NCBI GenBank assembly: GCA_964019055.1
Contig: OZ025222.1
Location: 7,126,746-7,190,745 of the forward strand
Direction of reading: 5' to 3'
DNA: 64,000 nt
Source of the DNA: Anthopleura xanthogrammica
Lineage: Eukaryota > Cnidaria > Anthozoa > Actiniaria > Actiniidae
Shown here: positions 1 to 11,800 of the stretch, one piece after another
How positions within the stretch are numbered: position 1 is the first letter of the stretch
Layout: each line of letters opens with the position of its first letter
The notes under the pieces: model-generated
The model's database searches: none
What the model was told of the DNA's origin: nothing
Seen by the model: only the letters and a program-made list of their open reading frames with translations
Made by a program: the position numbers and the translations under genes

Positions 1-464
1 GACAAAGTAAAACCCGCATCCACTTATCAAATCAAGGGAGGGGAGCCTGAGCATTTTCCCGAAGCTCGTTCTAGCTCTCCAATTTGGAAGAAAAAATAAT
101 TTTATTGATCATAACTTTTTAGTATTTTAGAAACAGTGGATCCTGCGTTTATAATGAGAGAAAATTGAATTCTAGTTCCAATTTTGTTTATAACAAAAAA
201 ACATTTGCCGTGTCCTACCCTACTAAGGCAGTCATTGGTGCGCAATTTTTTCCCGTCATGGGTTATGCTAACAACTTGAGCTTGTTAGCTTCGCGCTGAT
301 TGGCTAGTTACATTTTCTTGTATCAGCTAGGTATAGGAAATATAGAAGTTTTGAAAGTTGTTTTCTTAGGCATACAGGCGGATGGAAGGGCACTAGTTCA
401 ACTAAACAATCTTTAAACATGTTTAAAGGTCCGGTGTGAATGAGGTAATCTTTCAATCTGGTCA

Positions 465-645
465 AATATTGCTAACGTTTAAAAAATGTTGGGGGAACAA
501 CTAAGTGATTGACTTAAGCCGACTTAAGTGTGTTTTGAGACAATTTTTATTTTTCTCAAAAACTCCTCCCTTTTCTGTTATATTGCTAACGGCCAAAAAA
601 AAAAAAACTAAGTGGTTAACTTAAGCTGAGTTAAGTGATATCTTA
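465..645. repeat. imperfect tandem duplication, about 90-110 bases
   Basis: Two adjacent blocks both contain 'attgctaacg', then an A-rich stretch, then 'actaagtg.ttaacttaagc'-like sequence rich in CTTAAG palindromes. The first block is about 465-535 and the second about 580-645. Nothing else is recognised in 1-960, which holds no supported gene. Confidence 0.4.
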
Positions 646-964
646 AGCAAGGGATATTTTGAGCAAGGTGAAATTATAGCTAGAGAGCTTAATGGCCTTC
701 AAAAACGTTGAATTGACCGCCCCCTCCGCCGCCACCAAATCACAACGCAAACATTGTAAAGATTCTAAAAACTCAGAAAAAAGAATGTCTATAATGTAAA
801 ATCCCCAAGTATTCTATAAAGTCTTTTGCTTTTCATCGATTATCTCTGAGGTTTAGCTTTCAATTGTTGCGCAATAGTTCTTTACAGGTAATATTCGGCT
901 GTTAGACTAATAAGGATCATTATAGTAATTATGGCGTGGGAGTCCAAGGATTTACATCGATTCA

Positions 965-1413
965 CATAGATTTCCTATTTCAAGATCCAATCTTTTGCTT
1001 TCGATCGATTGTATTTTGTGATGGAGGAAAATATGGGATCACCAAAAAGTTTTGTATTTCTCCGTAGTATATGTAAACATATTTTGAGATATTTGAAAAG
1101 TAATAATACCGTGAATGAGAAAGCCCTTCCATCCCAAACCCCCCGTTAATAATTGTGAAATGAGTGGGATGGCGAGAGAAGAAGTTCTCAAAAAAATTCT
1201 AGGTATGCAATTAGAAAAGGCGACCCATTGAGATATTCGTTTTATGTTTTCGTAGCTTTTGTGGTTATGCTCACAAGTGTAATAACACTCATGCGATAGA
1301 TAATAGCAAGTTGCTAATGGGATAAAATGACGCATTGAACTAAGTTGGTATTGTTTTTTTTTTTGTTTCTTGCTGTTGCATAGACTATAAAAGACGATCA
1401 ATCTCATTGTATC
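965..1413 (+). promoter_or_regulatory. Promoter region of EF-hand gene copy A (TATA box 1386-1393)
   Basis: A TATAAAAG box at 1386-1393 lies about 92-99 bases before a clean splice donor (aaaag/gtgagt, exon end 1484), which fits a short non-coding first exon starting near 1415. The sequence upstream from about 965 is repeated, partly shuffled, at 8370-8840 in front of gene copy B and more weakly at 6296-6410. Conservation of TATA box, spacing and first exon between paralogs supports a real promoter. The exact transcription start is inferred, not seen. Confidence 0.65.
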
Positions 1414-1414
1414 T

Positions 1415-4400
1415 TCACTCTTCGTTGAACAATCAGCAGAAGCACCTCGTCTGTTTTGATACATCCTACACTTATCGCAAAAAGGTGAGTCAAGATCTTT
1501 GTTAAGGGAGGAATCTTCAAATATTTTTTTGAGATACTCCGGCCCCAGTTAACTAAAACTTTGCTATAGGTTCAGATACAAGAAAGTAGATTAATACTCT
1601 AATAGAATGATAACTACACAAAGTTACACAATTAGCTAGGGTTACTGGAATTACACAGTGTAATTTTCATCTCGGCCCTTGTAGGTCGAATTTGAATTTA
1701 GAGGTTGGTTTTTGCGGAGAGAGGAAAACCGGAGATCCCGGAGAAAAAACCCTCGAAGCACAGTATCCGGAGAGAACCAACAAACAATTTCAACTCCCAT
1801 GCGACCGCCGAATCCGGGAATCGAACCCGGATCGCATTGTTGAGAGGTGAGCGCTCTCACCGCTACGCCACCCGTACTTCCAAAGCTATGATATTTTACT
1901 AATATTAAATTAATTATTTATAAATTTAAGTTTTTGTTGTTATCGTCGTCGGTCTTTTTTTATTTTGTTTTATTTGTTTTTTGTTTTAAAAAAATACATT
2001 TTAATAAGCTATAAAATTTTACCACCGCGTATTTTTTCGTTTTTTTAAATTTTTTATTGTAATTATCATTAAATTTTTTATTATTATTATTTTGTATTTG
2101 CATCTTTAGTATATTTTCATATCTAAAATCTCAATAGACAATTTTCGAATTTGGCGTCTCTGACGTCAAATGAGGAGAATGAGAATGTCCCGGATGTCGA
2201 AACCCAATGATTTCCACTAGCAGCATCCAGTACTGGAACTCCTCGGATTTCAAAACAATCATTATTACTCATAACATCCGGGACATGCTCAGACTCCTCG
2301 TTTGACGTCATAGACGCCATATTCGAAAAAGGTCTATTGATTATGACGACAAATGCAAATTTCTTTTGTTTTAAGCATTACTATTTCCTCATTCTATTCT
2401 TGATTAAACCTATGTTAAAGATAGCAAATCAAGTTCTATATAAGCGGATAGATTATGTTATTTTATGTCATGAAACATGATGGTAACATTATAAGAATCT
2501 GAGTGACATTTTTGTTCTTTTCTTCGACAGGAAGAAATTTACATCATGAACGTGAAGACAATGCTTGTACTTTTGGGGATTTGCACCGCGCTTTTATCTG
2601 TGGTACCACAAACCCAGGCTAAGGATTGCGGGAAAGACTGTGTTTATGTCTGGTTTGTAGTAGGATACACCCTGGTCTGCTGGCCAAAAACCTGCGCCAA
2701 AAGAGAAATGGATATGGACATCGACATGGACACGGTAAAACAAGAATCATCATTTATTTTCTCTTGTGTTGTGTTGTGTTGTGTTGTGTTGTGTTGTGTT
2801 GTGTTGTGTTGTGTTGTGTTGTGTTGTGTTGTGTTGTGTTGTGTTGTGTTGTGTTGTGTTGTGTTGTGTTGTGTTGTGTTGTGTTGTGTTGTGTTGTGTT
2901 GTGTTGTGTTGTGTTGTGTTGTGTTGTGTTGTGTTGTGTTGTGTTGTGTTGTGTTGTGTTGTGTTGTGTTGTGTTGTGTTGTGTTGTGTTGTGTTGTGTT
3001 GTGTTGTGTTGTGTTGTGTTGTGTTGTGTTGTGTTGTGTTGTGTTGTGTTGTGTTGTGTTGTGTTGTGTTGTGTTGTGTTGTGTTGTGTTGTGTTGTGTT
3101 GTGTTGTGTTGTGTTGTGTTGTGTTGTGTTGTGTTGTGTTGTGTTGTGTTGTGTTGTGTTGTGTTGTGTTGTGTTGTGTTGTGTTGTGTTGTGTTGTGTT
3201 GTGTTGTGTTGTGTTGTGTTGTGTTGTGTTGTGTTGTGTTGTGTTGTGTTGTGTTGTGTTGTGTTGTGTTGTGTTGTGTTGTGTTGTGTTGTGTTGTGTT
3301 GTGTTGTGTTGTGTTGTGTTGTGTTGTGTTGTGTTGTGTTGTGTTGTGTTGTGTTGTGTTGTGTTGTGTTGTGTTGTGTTGTGTTGTGTTGTGTTGTGTT
3401 GTGTTGTGTTGTGTTGTGTTGTGTTGTGTTGTGTTGTGTTGTGTTGTGTTGTGTTGTGTTGTGTTGTGTTGTGTTGTGTTGTGTTGTGTTGTGTTGTGTT
3501 GTGTTGTGTTGTGTTGTGTTGTGTTGTGTTGTGTTGTGTTGTGTTGTGTTGTGTTGTGTTGTGTTGTGTTGTGTTGTGTTGTGTTGTGTTGTGTTGTGTT
3601 GTGTTGTGTTGTGTTGTGTTGTGTTGTGTTGTGTTGTGTTGTGTTGTGTTGTGTTGTGTTGTGTTGTGTTGTGTTGTGTTGTGTTGTGTTGTGTTGTGTT
3701 GTGTTGTGTTGTGTTGTGTTGTGTTGTGTTGTGTTGTGTTGTGTTGTGTTGTGTTGTGTTGTGTTGTGTTGTGTTGTGTTGTGTTGTGTTGTGTTGTGTT
3801 GTGTTGTGTTGTGTTGTGTTGTGTTGTGTTGTGTTGTGTTGTGTTGTGTTGTGTTGTGTTGTGTTGTGTTGTGTTGTGTTGTGTTGTGTTGTGTTGTGTT
3901 GTGTTGTGTTGTGTTGTGTTGTGTTGTGTTGTGTTGTGTTGTGTTGTGTTGTGTTGTGTTGTGTTGTGTTGTGTTGTGTTGTGTTGTGTTGTGTTGTGTT
4001 GTGTTGTGTTGTGTTGTGTTGTGTTGTGTTGTGTTGTGTTGTGTTGTGTTGTGTTGTGTTGTGTTGTGTTGTGTTGTGTTGTGTTGTGTTGTGTTGTGTT
4101 GTGTTGTGTTGTGTTGTGTTGTGTTGTGTTGTGTTGTGTTGTGTTGTGTTGTGTTGTGTTGTGTTGTGTTGTGTTGTGTTGTGTTGTGTTGTGTTGTGTT
4201 GTGTTGTGTTGTCTTTGACTACAGCAAGTACTGAAATATAAGTAAATCAGAGTAAATAACTAATGTATATATTTATTTTTGAACATCCAGCCTAAAATGG
4301 TAATAGAGCCTTTTCCAAATGCCTTTGCTTCTTATGACAAGAATGGTGACGGGCACGTTTCTGAAGCTGAATTTGCAGCCACCATAACAGACGTAAAGGG

Positions 4401-4979
4401 CAAAAAGATAACCGACAAAATGTTTGGTCGCATTGATGCAAACAGTAAGAAAGTACACTTTAATATTTCCTCACTATTAGGGAAATTGTATAATTTGTGA
4501 CAAGGAAATTACATGACCTTTCATATCTCCATCCACTCTGTTCCTTCTTCCTACATTCGAAATTCAAACTGCTACACATCCGTCTACGCTTCTAAAAAGC
4601 TAGTGAACAGTAGAGTATTGTAGCTGAGTGCCTAAAAAAACCTTATTCTATACCTGATATTCGGGGAGTCTTATTTTCTCTGCTTGTTTCATTTCAGAGG
4701 ACGGTAGCATAACTTGCAAGGAATTCCTGAAGGCCAAACTATTCTTTGGTAAAAAGAAGCCAACCTGCTAGACAGCAGTAAAAAAACCGATTCATCACAT
4801 TGTCAAAACGTAACAATAAATGATAATTAATGATAAAATAATCATACTTTAATATTCTGAACAGTTTTGTTTGCATGATACCTGGTCTGTTGGCTTGGAG
4901 TAAGTCAAAACTGAATGAAAGACAAAGAGTTTGTGTTGAATCACTGTGGTTGACAATAAACAAGACTCAAAGCAATAAA
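1415..4979 (+). CDS. Secreted two-EF-hand protein, copy A (138 aa; spliced)
   Basis: Model: non-coding exon about 1415-1484 (donor gtgagt), then an exon from 2531 whose CDS is 2546-2734, then 4291-4444 and 4698-4771 (stop TAG). Phases fit and give 138 residues. Residues 1-25 are a signal peptide (cleavage after TQA). The mature part starts with a four-cysteine segment (C28, C32, C45, C50) and a short acidic Met-Asp repeat (55-62). Two canonical EF-hand loops follow: 79-90 (D-N-D-H-S-E pattern) and 112-123 (D-N-D-S-T-E). The third coding intron interrupts loop 2. The last residue is Cys138. The middle intron carries 1.45 kb of TTGTG repeat. AATAAA signals lie at 4955 and 4974. Inferred role: extracellular calcium binding, possibly in a secretory or mineralising tissue; no specific family is recognised. 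Copy B (8872-13164) differs at only a few residues. Confidence 0.8.
1665..1880 (-). mobile_element. tRNA-derived SINE (intron 1 of copy A)
   Basis: Read on the minus strand, the head has an A box (tggcgtagcgg, at 1862-1872) and a B box (ggttcgattcc, at 1817-1827). The body that follows contains the phrases 'gagaaccaac' and 'gaagcacag' seen in the SINEs at 38010 and 50545. It is a retroposed tRNA-like element, not a functional tRNA, because it has a long non-tRNA tail and no closed acceptor stem. A decayed copy occupies the matching intron of paralog B. Confidence 0.75.
2132..2339. mobile_element. MITE with CAATAGAC termini
   Basis: The element begins 'caatagac.attttcgaat' and ends with the inverse '.attcgaaaaaggtctattg'. 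Inner arms also pair (gacgtcaaa.gagga / tcctcgtttgacgtc; gtcccggatgt / acatccgggac). A sister copy is at 57855-58064. It is present in intron 1 of gene A but absent from the matching place in gene B. Confidence 0.75.
2764..4212 (+). repeat. TTGTG pentanucleotide microsatellite, about 290 units, intronic
   Basis: About 1.45 kb of essentially uninterrupted 5-base repeat lies between donor 2735 and acceptor 4290 of the EF-hand gene. The unit has no stop in any forward frame, so all three plus frames stay open (Val-Leu-Cys-Cys-Val periodicity), but this is not coding. Real length may differ from the assembly because such arrays are hard to assemble. Confidence 0.97.
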
Positions 4980-5580
4980 CGTGAATTGTCGAGTCATTGA
5001 TTTCTTGCATTCAGTCCGAGTCATCATAACATAACTTCAATATAATAATATTCATCGGCCGGAAACACAGATTTTAGGTTTTTTCCAAGTCCTCGCAAGC
5101 GCATTGATTTCTTTTCTTTCGTTTTCCAATGCTATTGTTTACATCAACTTCTTTCCAAGTATTTGTTTTACACAAACATGTTAAAAAGCAGACTGAAATC
5201 AAGTCAGTTTATATTGAACGATATTTTCAGAATCTGTGAAAATTAAGTCCCCAAAAACTTGGAATACCCCTATAGACCTGTTTTAATTTCACTGACGATT
5301 TTTGCTGCGATTTGAGGTGCGATTTTTGCAGCGACAAGTGGTCGTAGTGAAGAATGCTAATAAAAGATTAATTTGTAAATTTTTATTTCGGACACTAAGA
5401 TTATAGAAATAAAAATCGCCAGTATAAATGGGTCTTATAGTTTCGAGTTCATGGTATGTAGTAAACACCATTCCCATAGAAACAACAATCACGCATTGAT
5501 GTAAGATATAGATCATGCTACTGTAGTAGTTAGGACAAACATGTCAGAAGCATCACGAACGCTTGGAAGGATGTAATATA

Positions 5581-5878
5581 CCCGGTGGGAGGGGGGGTAC
5601 TCCCTATAATTGACTATACGGGGATGCTCCGCCCGAAAGGGGTACGTTTTTCAGGCCGCAGGTATAGAAAAGGGGTGGGAAAATTTGAGAATTTTGGCAT
5701 AAAAAGGGGTAGCTTTTTTTCAAAAGTATATGAAAGGGGTGCCTTTTCAGGCAAAAAAGTATATAAAAGGGGTAACTTTTCGCTGAAATTTGGTATATCA
5801 AAGGGTAAGGGGTCGAGAGTCCACGCGGAGCATCCCCGTATGAAACGACCCGAAGTACCCCCCCCCCCCCCCCCCGGG
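5581..5878. mobile_element. MITE with CCCGG...G-rich termini and 8-bp target duplication
   Basis: The element is flanked by GTAATATA on both sides (5573-5580 and 5879-5886). The ends are CCCGGTGGGAGGGGGGG and the inverse of CCCGGGGGGG, and both are followed by 'atacggggatgctccgc' in inverted orientation. The centre has repeated 'aaaggggt' motifs. An 8-base duplication is typical of hAT-like insertions, but no transposase is present and the family is not assigned. Confidence 0.8.
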
Positions 5879-6295
5879 GTAATATATGTTTATTACACGG
5901 TAGCCAATCAGAAACAACATTGACTTGTAGCTTCGTATAGGACATCATATGGTTTTCTCATGCGAATTGGAATAATTTGCACGAGTGGGTTTTCAAAGAG
6001 TTCAAAATAGCACGAGCCCGATTGGTTTGGGAAGCTTTCCTCCTCCCAAGCTTTTCTTGATTCTCTGTTACAGTCTTTCTTTTCTCGAGCTTCCAAGATT
6101 ATTGATAAACATGTCCCTCTTTTTTTCACTACTTTTAAGTGGAACAGGGCAGTGATATAAACACATCTTATGTAACAAAACAATCAATGCTCTCCACACA
6201 ATTTTAAGTTTTAAAAATACTCTTCAATTTTTTAAACCTTGCTCATCAAGTTTAAGCAAATCTGACATTTATAGAGGAAATTGTTTTATTACGGT

Positions 6296-6475
6296 TATGC
6301 TCACAAGTGCATGCGATAGATGATAGCTAGTTGTTAATGGGATAAATTAACGTCTTGAATTGAGTGGGTATTGTTCCTTGTTTTTTTCTTCTTGCTGTTG
6401 CATAGACTATAAAAAACGATCGATCTCACTGAATCTGAACACTTCGTTGAATAATCAGCAGTTTTGATAAAATAT
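6296..6475 (+). pseudogene. Decayed third copy of the EF-hand gene promoter and first exon
   Basis: The segment matches the copy A and B promoters: 'ttatgctcacaagtg', 'cttgctgttgcatagacta', and a TATA-like box at 6408-6415. Part of the non-coding exon (ttcgttga.taatcagcag) follows, but the 'cacctcgtctg' portion and the exon-end gtgagt donor are gone and no coding exon follows. It indicates at least one further duplication that later lost its body. Confidence 0.6.
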
Positions 6476-6559
6476 TAACTTTCCTTAGTTCGATTATTAT
6501 GAAATTCACATAAAATATTCTAGTTCGATTGAAGCTTATAATAAAGTAAAACTGTTCAC

Positions 6560-6750
6560 ACAGCATCGTAAACGTAGTCATAATCATAAGACGTGTGAAC
6601 GACAAAACATAACCATAATCATAATCATGAAGGCCGTCATGATTTCATTCCTAATGACAACTTTCATTCCTTTCATTCCAAGTTTCAATCTTTCGTTCCT
6701 TATGACAACCGTTATGATTATGATTATGACTATGGCAAAGCTATCCCGTT
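6560..6750. repeat. Imperfect inverted repeat built on 'cataatcata'
   Basis: Left arms 'gtagtcataatcataa' and 'aaccataatcataatcat' face the right arm 'ttatgattatgattatgactatg'. It is probably a decayed MITE. No target duplication was identified. Confidence 0.4.
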
Positions 6751-7102
6751 AAACTATGTTATATAGCAAACAAAATATCTAAAAACTAGAAAATTTATCG
6801 TAAAAACATTTGGAGTTCTAATAATGCAAACCTTAAAGAAATTCACTTTACGATAGCGGTGATAGACAAGAATCGTTGCAATTCACTTAAATATAAATTC
6901 TGAGCGAATACGACGGTTCCTAGGAAAACCAAAGCTATGCCGTTAAACTATGGTACATGGCAGACAAAATATCTAGAACTAGAAAATTCTATCCGACCAA
7001 TTTTGAGTACGGTAAATTGTAAAAATAATTTGAATCCGAGATTTTGCGTGCGTGTAATTATTATTCAGGTGAATGGAGCATGTTCATTCAGCTGGAATCA
7101 TA

Positions 7103-7308
7103 AAAGCCCGTTTACACTAGCAAATTTATCGCGCAACTTGAGCGGTGATTTCAATGGCCATTTTATCGCGACCGAAATCGCAGCGAGTTGCACTAAATTT
7201 CGATCATGTTTGAATTTGCGGCGACGTAGCTGCGATCATCGCCGTAAAAATGGCCATTAATTCGCCGCTCAAGTCACGCGACAAAGTTTCTATTGTAAAC
7301 GGGCCTTA
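7103..7308. mobile_element. MITE with (A)AGCCCGTTTACA termini
   Basis: The left end 'aaagcccgtttacactag' and right end 'tattgtaaacgggcctt' are inverted. Inner arms 'gcgcaacttgagcgg' / 'ccgctcaagtcacgcg' and 'atggccatttt' / 'aaaaatggccat' also pair. The ends belong with the GGCCC-type termini seen at 35977, 48985 and 50849. Confidence 0.65.
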
Positions 7309-7479
7309 ACACAAAGTTTTAATTGCATTTTAGGTTAAATTTATTATTTAGTTTGACGTTGTTAAACAGCTTTAATCCAGATGAAACTTTGAGCAATGTT
7401 ATTTATATAATTTAAGTCATTTTAATTATATCAATCCATTCAACTCATCAAAGATCCAACACGAATTGCTGAATGTTGG

Positions 7480-7790
7480 ACTACACTTTTATAGACTTAG
7501 CTTTCAATACCAATCCAGGAAAGATTCTTGTGTAATAGAATGCTCTATCAGTGACCATTCGCTCGTCTGTGTTATTAGACGAGCCAAAGTTTACAAGGGA
7601 GGTATAAAACGCATCAAATGCCGGAGTTAAAAAAAACTACTCAGCTGTGAACTTAGTCAGTGATTTGCATTCTGCCTCTTGCGATTCTGTTGACACCTCC
7701 CTCACGGTCGATAAAGCATGAACCGACCATTAGATAAGTGATGAGGAGCTACGTAAATCCCATCAACTAAATATATTGATGCTTTAGTTT
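7480..7790 (+). pseudogene. LINE endonuclease relic, copy 1
   Basis: This stretch parallels 9614-9880 base for base over long runs ('ttatagacttagctttca', 'gaccattcgctcgtctgtg', 'aaacgcatcaaatgcc'), but small indels break the frame. It is upstream of the copy B promoter and is therefore part of the local duplication history. Confidence 0.5.
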
Positions 7791-8369
7791 AACACGTTTG
7801 CTGATAAATGGCCCTTAAATTAGCCAAAGAAGAAAAGCAAAATTCCCTTAGTTTTACAGCTAATTAACGTCACGCGTGACCAGTAACTCGAATGTTTTGA
7901 TTGGAGTTTCGTCGGCTTTCTTTCAAAATTCCAAATCTCGGCGCCAACTACGAGCAAAACTCGGGCAACTCAAAGTGGTTGGGAAATGAATTCTTTTGGA
8001 AAATATTTCATAATCATTCATGATAGCGGGTCCAAAAACCTAAGTTTAAAATGATTTTTTGTTGTTGAATATCGGAGACTTTTTTTGGTTGAATATCTGA
8101 GCCTTTGATCGGAGATTTGAAACATAAATATGAGAATCTTGAAAACTTCATTTGAAGTCTTGGATTTATTTATTTATTTATCTTCGCCATTAAAGAATAT
8201 GAGAAAGAACTGAAGTTAAAAAGGGTCTATGCAGTTTGATAACTAAAAATTACATTCAAAATTCATGACAGGGACACCACAACAGCTGTAAATTACTAAA
8301 AGTATCGTGAACGCGATTTTTCTATCCGTCTTCACTAAAAAACTTCAAAATTGAAAAAGTTTTAAAAGA

Positions 8370-8871
8370 GCATAATTGTGAAATGAGTGGGATGGCGAGA
8401 GAAGAAGTTCTCAAAAAAATTCTAGGTATGCAATTAGAAAAGGCGACCCATTGAGATATTCGTTTTATGTTTTCGTAGCTTTTGTGGTTATGCTCACAAG
8501 TGTAATAACCCTCATGTGATAGATAATAGCAAGTTGCTAATGGGATAAAATGACGCATTGCACTTAGTGGGTATTGTTCCTCGTTTATTTCTTGCTATCG
8601 ATTGTATTTTGTGATGGAGGAAAATATGGGAGCACCAAAAAGTTTTGTATTTCTCCGTAGTATATGTAAACATATTTTGAGATATTTGAAAAGTAATAAT
8701 ACCGTGAATGAGAAAACCCTTCCATCCCAAACCCCCCGTTACAACCCCAGGCGATAGATAATAGCAAGTTGCTAATGGGATAAATTGACGCATTGAACTA
8801 AGTGGGTATTATTCCTCTTTTGTTTCTTGCTGTTGCATAGACTATAAAAGACGATCAATCTCATTGTATCT
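8370..8871 (+). promoter_or_regulatory. Promoter region of EF-hand gene copy B (TATA box 8843-8850), internally duplicated
   Basis: TATAAAAG at 8843-8850 is followed by the same non-coding exon as copy A and a gtgagt donor at 8942. The upstream block contains two partial copies of the copy A promoter: 8370-8580 matches 1150-1375, and 8600-8870 matches 1005-1140 followed by the proximal part. The promoter has thus been shuffled as well as duplicated. Confidence 0.65.
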
Positions 8872-11800
8872 TCACTCTTCGTTGAACAATCAGCAGAAAC
8901 ACCTCGTCTATTTTGATAAAACCTATACTTATCACAAAAAGGTGAGTCAAGATCTTTATTAAGGGACTTTGTTAGATGTTCAGATAATACTCTAATTGAA
9001 TGATAACTACAAAAAACTACATAACTTGCAAGGATTACTAGAATTACACAGTATAATTTTCATCTCGGCCCTCCAAGATCGAATTATAATTTAGAGGGTG
9101 ATTTTTGCGGAGCGAGGAAAGATCGAGAGGAAATCCCGAGAACTCGGAAAGAAACTCTCGAAGTACAGGAAAGAACCAACAAACAACTCTACTCAAATAC
9201 GACACCGAGTCCGGAAGATCCAACCCAATTGGTAATGGTGAGAGGTGAGGGTCTCACCACAAACCAAATCAGTCTAACTTCTAGAATTTAGATAATCAAA
9301 ACATTCCCTGAATTCTGTGATTGCGAGAAAAATATTGTTTAAGCTATGATATTTTACTCTAAAATTTAGATAACCAAGAATTTAAAAAAATTCAAATTAT
9401 AAAAAAACGTAAAAAAAAAATTCTGTTCTGATTTTGTTATTGCTGCTGTTCTTTTTTTTTTTTTTCTTCTTCTTTTTTTTCTGTTAGACAATAATCGTTG
9501 CAATTCACTTAAACATAAATTCTGAGCGATTACGATGGTGCCTAGGAAATTCAAAGCTATGCCGTTAAACTATGGTATATGGCAGAAAATATCTAGAAAC
9601 TAGAAAATTCTAAACTTTTATAGACTTAGCTTTCACTATCGATCCAGGAAAGATTCTAGATTCTGGTGTATTAGAATGCTCTATGACCTCTATCAGTGAC
9701 CATTCGCTCGTCTGTGTTATTAGAGGAGCAAAAGTTCCCAAGGGTGATATAAAACGCATCAAATGCCAGAGAGAAAACTACTCAGCTGTGAACTTTATAG
9801 TTAGTGATTCACATTCTGCCTCCTGCGATTCTGTTGTCACTTCCCTCACGGTCGATGAAGCATGGAGCTCTTTTGAATAAGTGGTCGGAGGGTTTGAGCA
9901 AATCCCAAAAAATATCGAGCAAGCTTTTCAATGCGAAAAAAAGAATCGAGTAAGCACAGGTCAAGGGTAATAACATTAACTTTACAATGCAATAAATCTG
10001 TTGCGAATGCCCCTCAAACACTGAAAACCGCATTTCCGAGGGTCTCAATTTTAAAAATCGTACGCCCCCTCCCAGTCAAAAGTACGCTCCACGATCCCTG
10101 ATAATGCATAAGAATTACCATAATTGCAAAACATCAGAATATAATAAATTAAAACAGAACTCCGACTCTAATGTTAGGGAGTAACCTGCATGTTAAATAA
10201 ATCATTCTGTATGTTTGCATGTTAGTATACAAATTACAATGCAATGCTAATATGTTAGTGCCTGGAACTTAAAAAAAAAACTTGTTTTAGATTACGTTAG
10301 CTAGGCTTTTAACTTTGCTCAAAAGCCGTCCTTAATTGAACAATTAGCCTGAGAAACCAGACGTCCTTTTGCTCCTCATTCCCCCGCGAAACTAGCGTTT
10401 TCTCAGGCTATTGAACAATCAGCACTGAATCAGTAATTTTGCCTTCTGTATGATGAATCATATACGGTCATTGTCAAAAAGGTTGTCCTGTGAAAAACGA
10501 CTTAAAGACCGAAAGAAGCATCACGTGATGATTTGTTTATTTGTCAGTTTAAACAAAATAAATTCTGGTTTCAAACTCTATAATGAGCAACAATGAATAG
10601 AGAATAATAATTATGAACTCTACTTATACAATGATTGCTGATATCGAGCATTTAGAGCGAGTGTATTAGATATCGCGTGTCATTTATTTTGGGCTAAATG
10701 TCTTTTTTGGTGGACAACATTAATGACATTGACTGTATGTTAATAATTTTATACTGGAGCTTTCAAAATACCATGCAGGGGTTGAGAGAAAAAACATAGA
10801 TCTCTTGCAACTAAAATTCCTGCAACCCCCCTCCTCGCTGTTCAATCAAGGACGCCTTTTGATTATCACGACAAATGTAAACTTCCTTTGTTTCAAGCAT
10901 TAATATTTCCTCAATCCATTCTTATACCTATGTTAAAGATGGCAAACTGATCAAGTCCTATCATAAGCTAGGCGGATAGATTATGTTATTTTATGTTATC
11001 AAATGTGAAGTTGATGGAAACATTATAAGAATCTGAGTGAAATTCTTGATATTTTCATCGACAGGAAAAATTAACATCATGAACGTGAAGACAATGCTTG
11101 TACTTTTGGGGATTTGCACCGCACTTTTATCTGTGGTACCACAAATCGAGGCTAAGGATTGTGGGAAAGATTGTACTTATGTCTGGTTTGTAGTAGGATA
11201 CACCCTGGTCTGCTGGCCAAAAACCTGCGCCAAAAGAGAAATGGATATGGACATCGACATGGACACGGTAAAACAAGAATCATCATTTATTTTCTCTTGT
11301 GTTGTGTTGTGTTGTGTTGTGTTGTGTTGTGTTGTGTTGTGTTGTGTTGTGTTGTGTTGTGTTGTGTTGTGTTGTGTTGTGTTGTGTTGTGTTGTGTTGT
11401 GTTGTGTTGTGTTGTGTTGTGTTGTGTTGTGTTGTGTTGTGTTGTGTTGTGTTGTGTTGTGTTGTGTTGTGTTGTGTTGTGTTGTGTTGTGTTGTGTTGT
11501 GTTGTGTTGTGTTGTGTTGTGTTGTGTTGTGTTGTGTTGTGTTGTGTTGTGTTGTGTTGTGTTGTGTTGTGTTGTGTTGTGTTGTGTTGTGTTGTGTTGT
11601 GTTGTGTTGTGTTGTGTTGTGTTGTGTTGTGTTGTGTTGTGTTGTGTTGTGTTGTGTTGTGTTGTGTTGTGTTGTGTTGTGTTGTGTTGTGTTGTGTTGT
11701 GTTGTGTTGTGTTGTGTTGTGTTGTGTTGTGTTGTGTTGTGTTGTGTTGTGTTGTGTTGTGTTGTGTTGTGTTGTGTTGTGTTGTGTTGTGTTGTGTTGT

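Noticed and set aside
1039..1464. Minus-strand frame over the EF-hand promoter, echoed at 8322-8793
   Set aside because: It is antisense to the duplicated promoter; repetition reflects DNA duplication, and no domain or codon bias supports coding.
1801..1880. SINE heads as functional tRNA genes (also 38160-38212, 50660-50720)
   Set aside because: They have A and B boxes but no closed acceptor stem and continue into a long shared SINE body.
2546..4241. Very long open frames of Val-Leu-Cys-Cys-Val repeats over the TTGTG array (also 11037-12451)
   Set aside because: They arise because the pentamer has no stop in any forward frame. Splice sites on both sides and the EF-hand exons beyond show the array is intronic.
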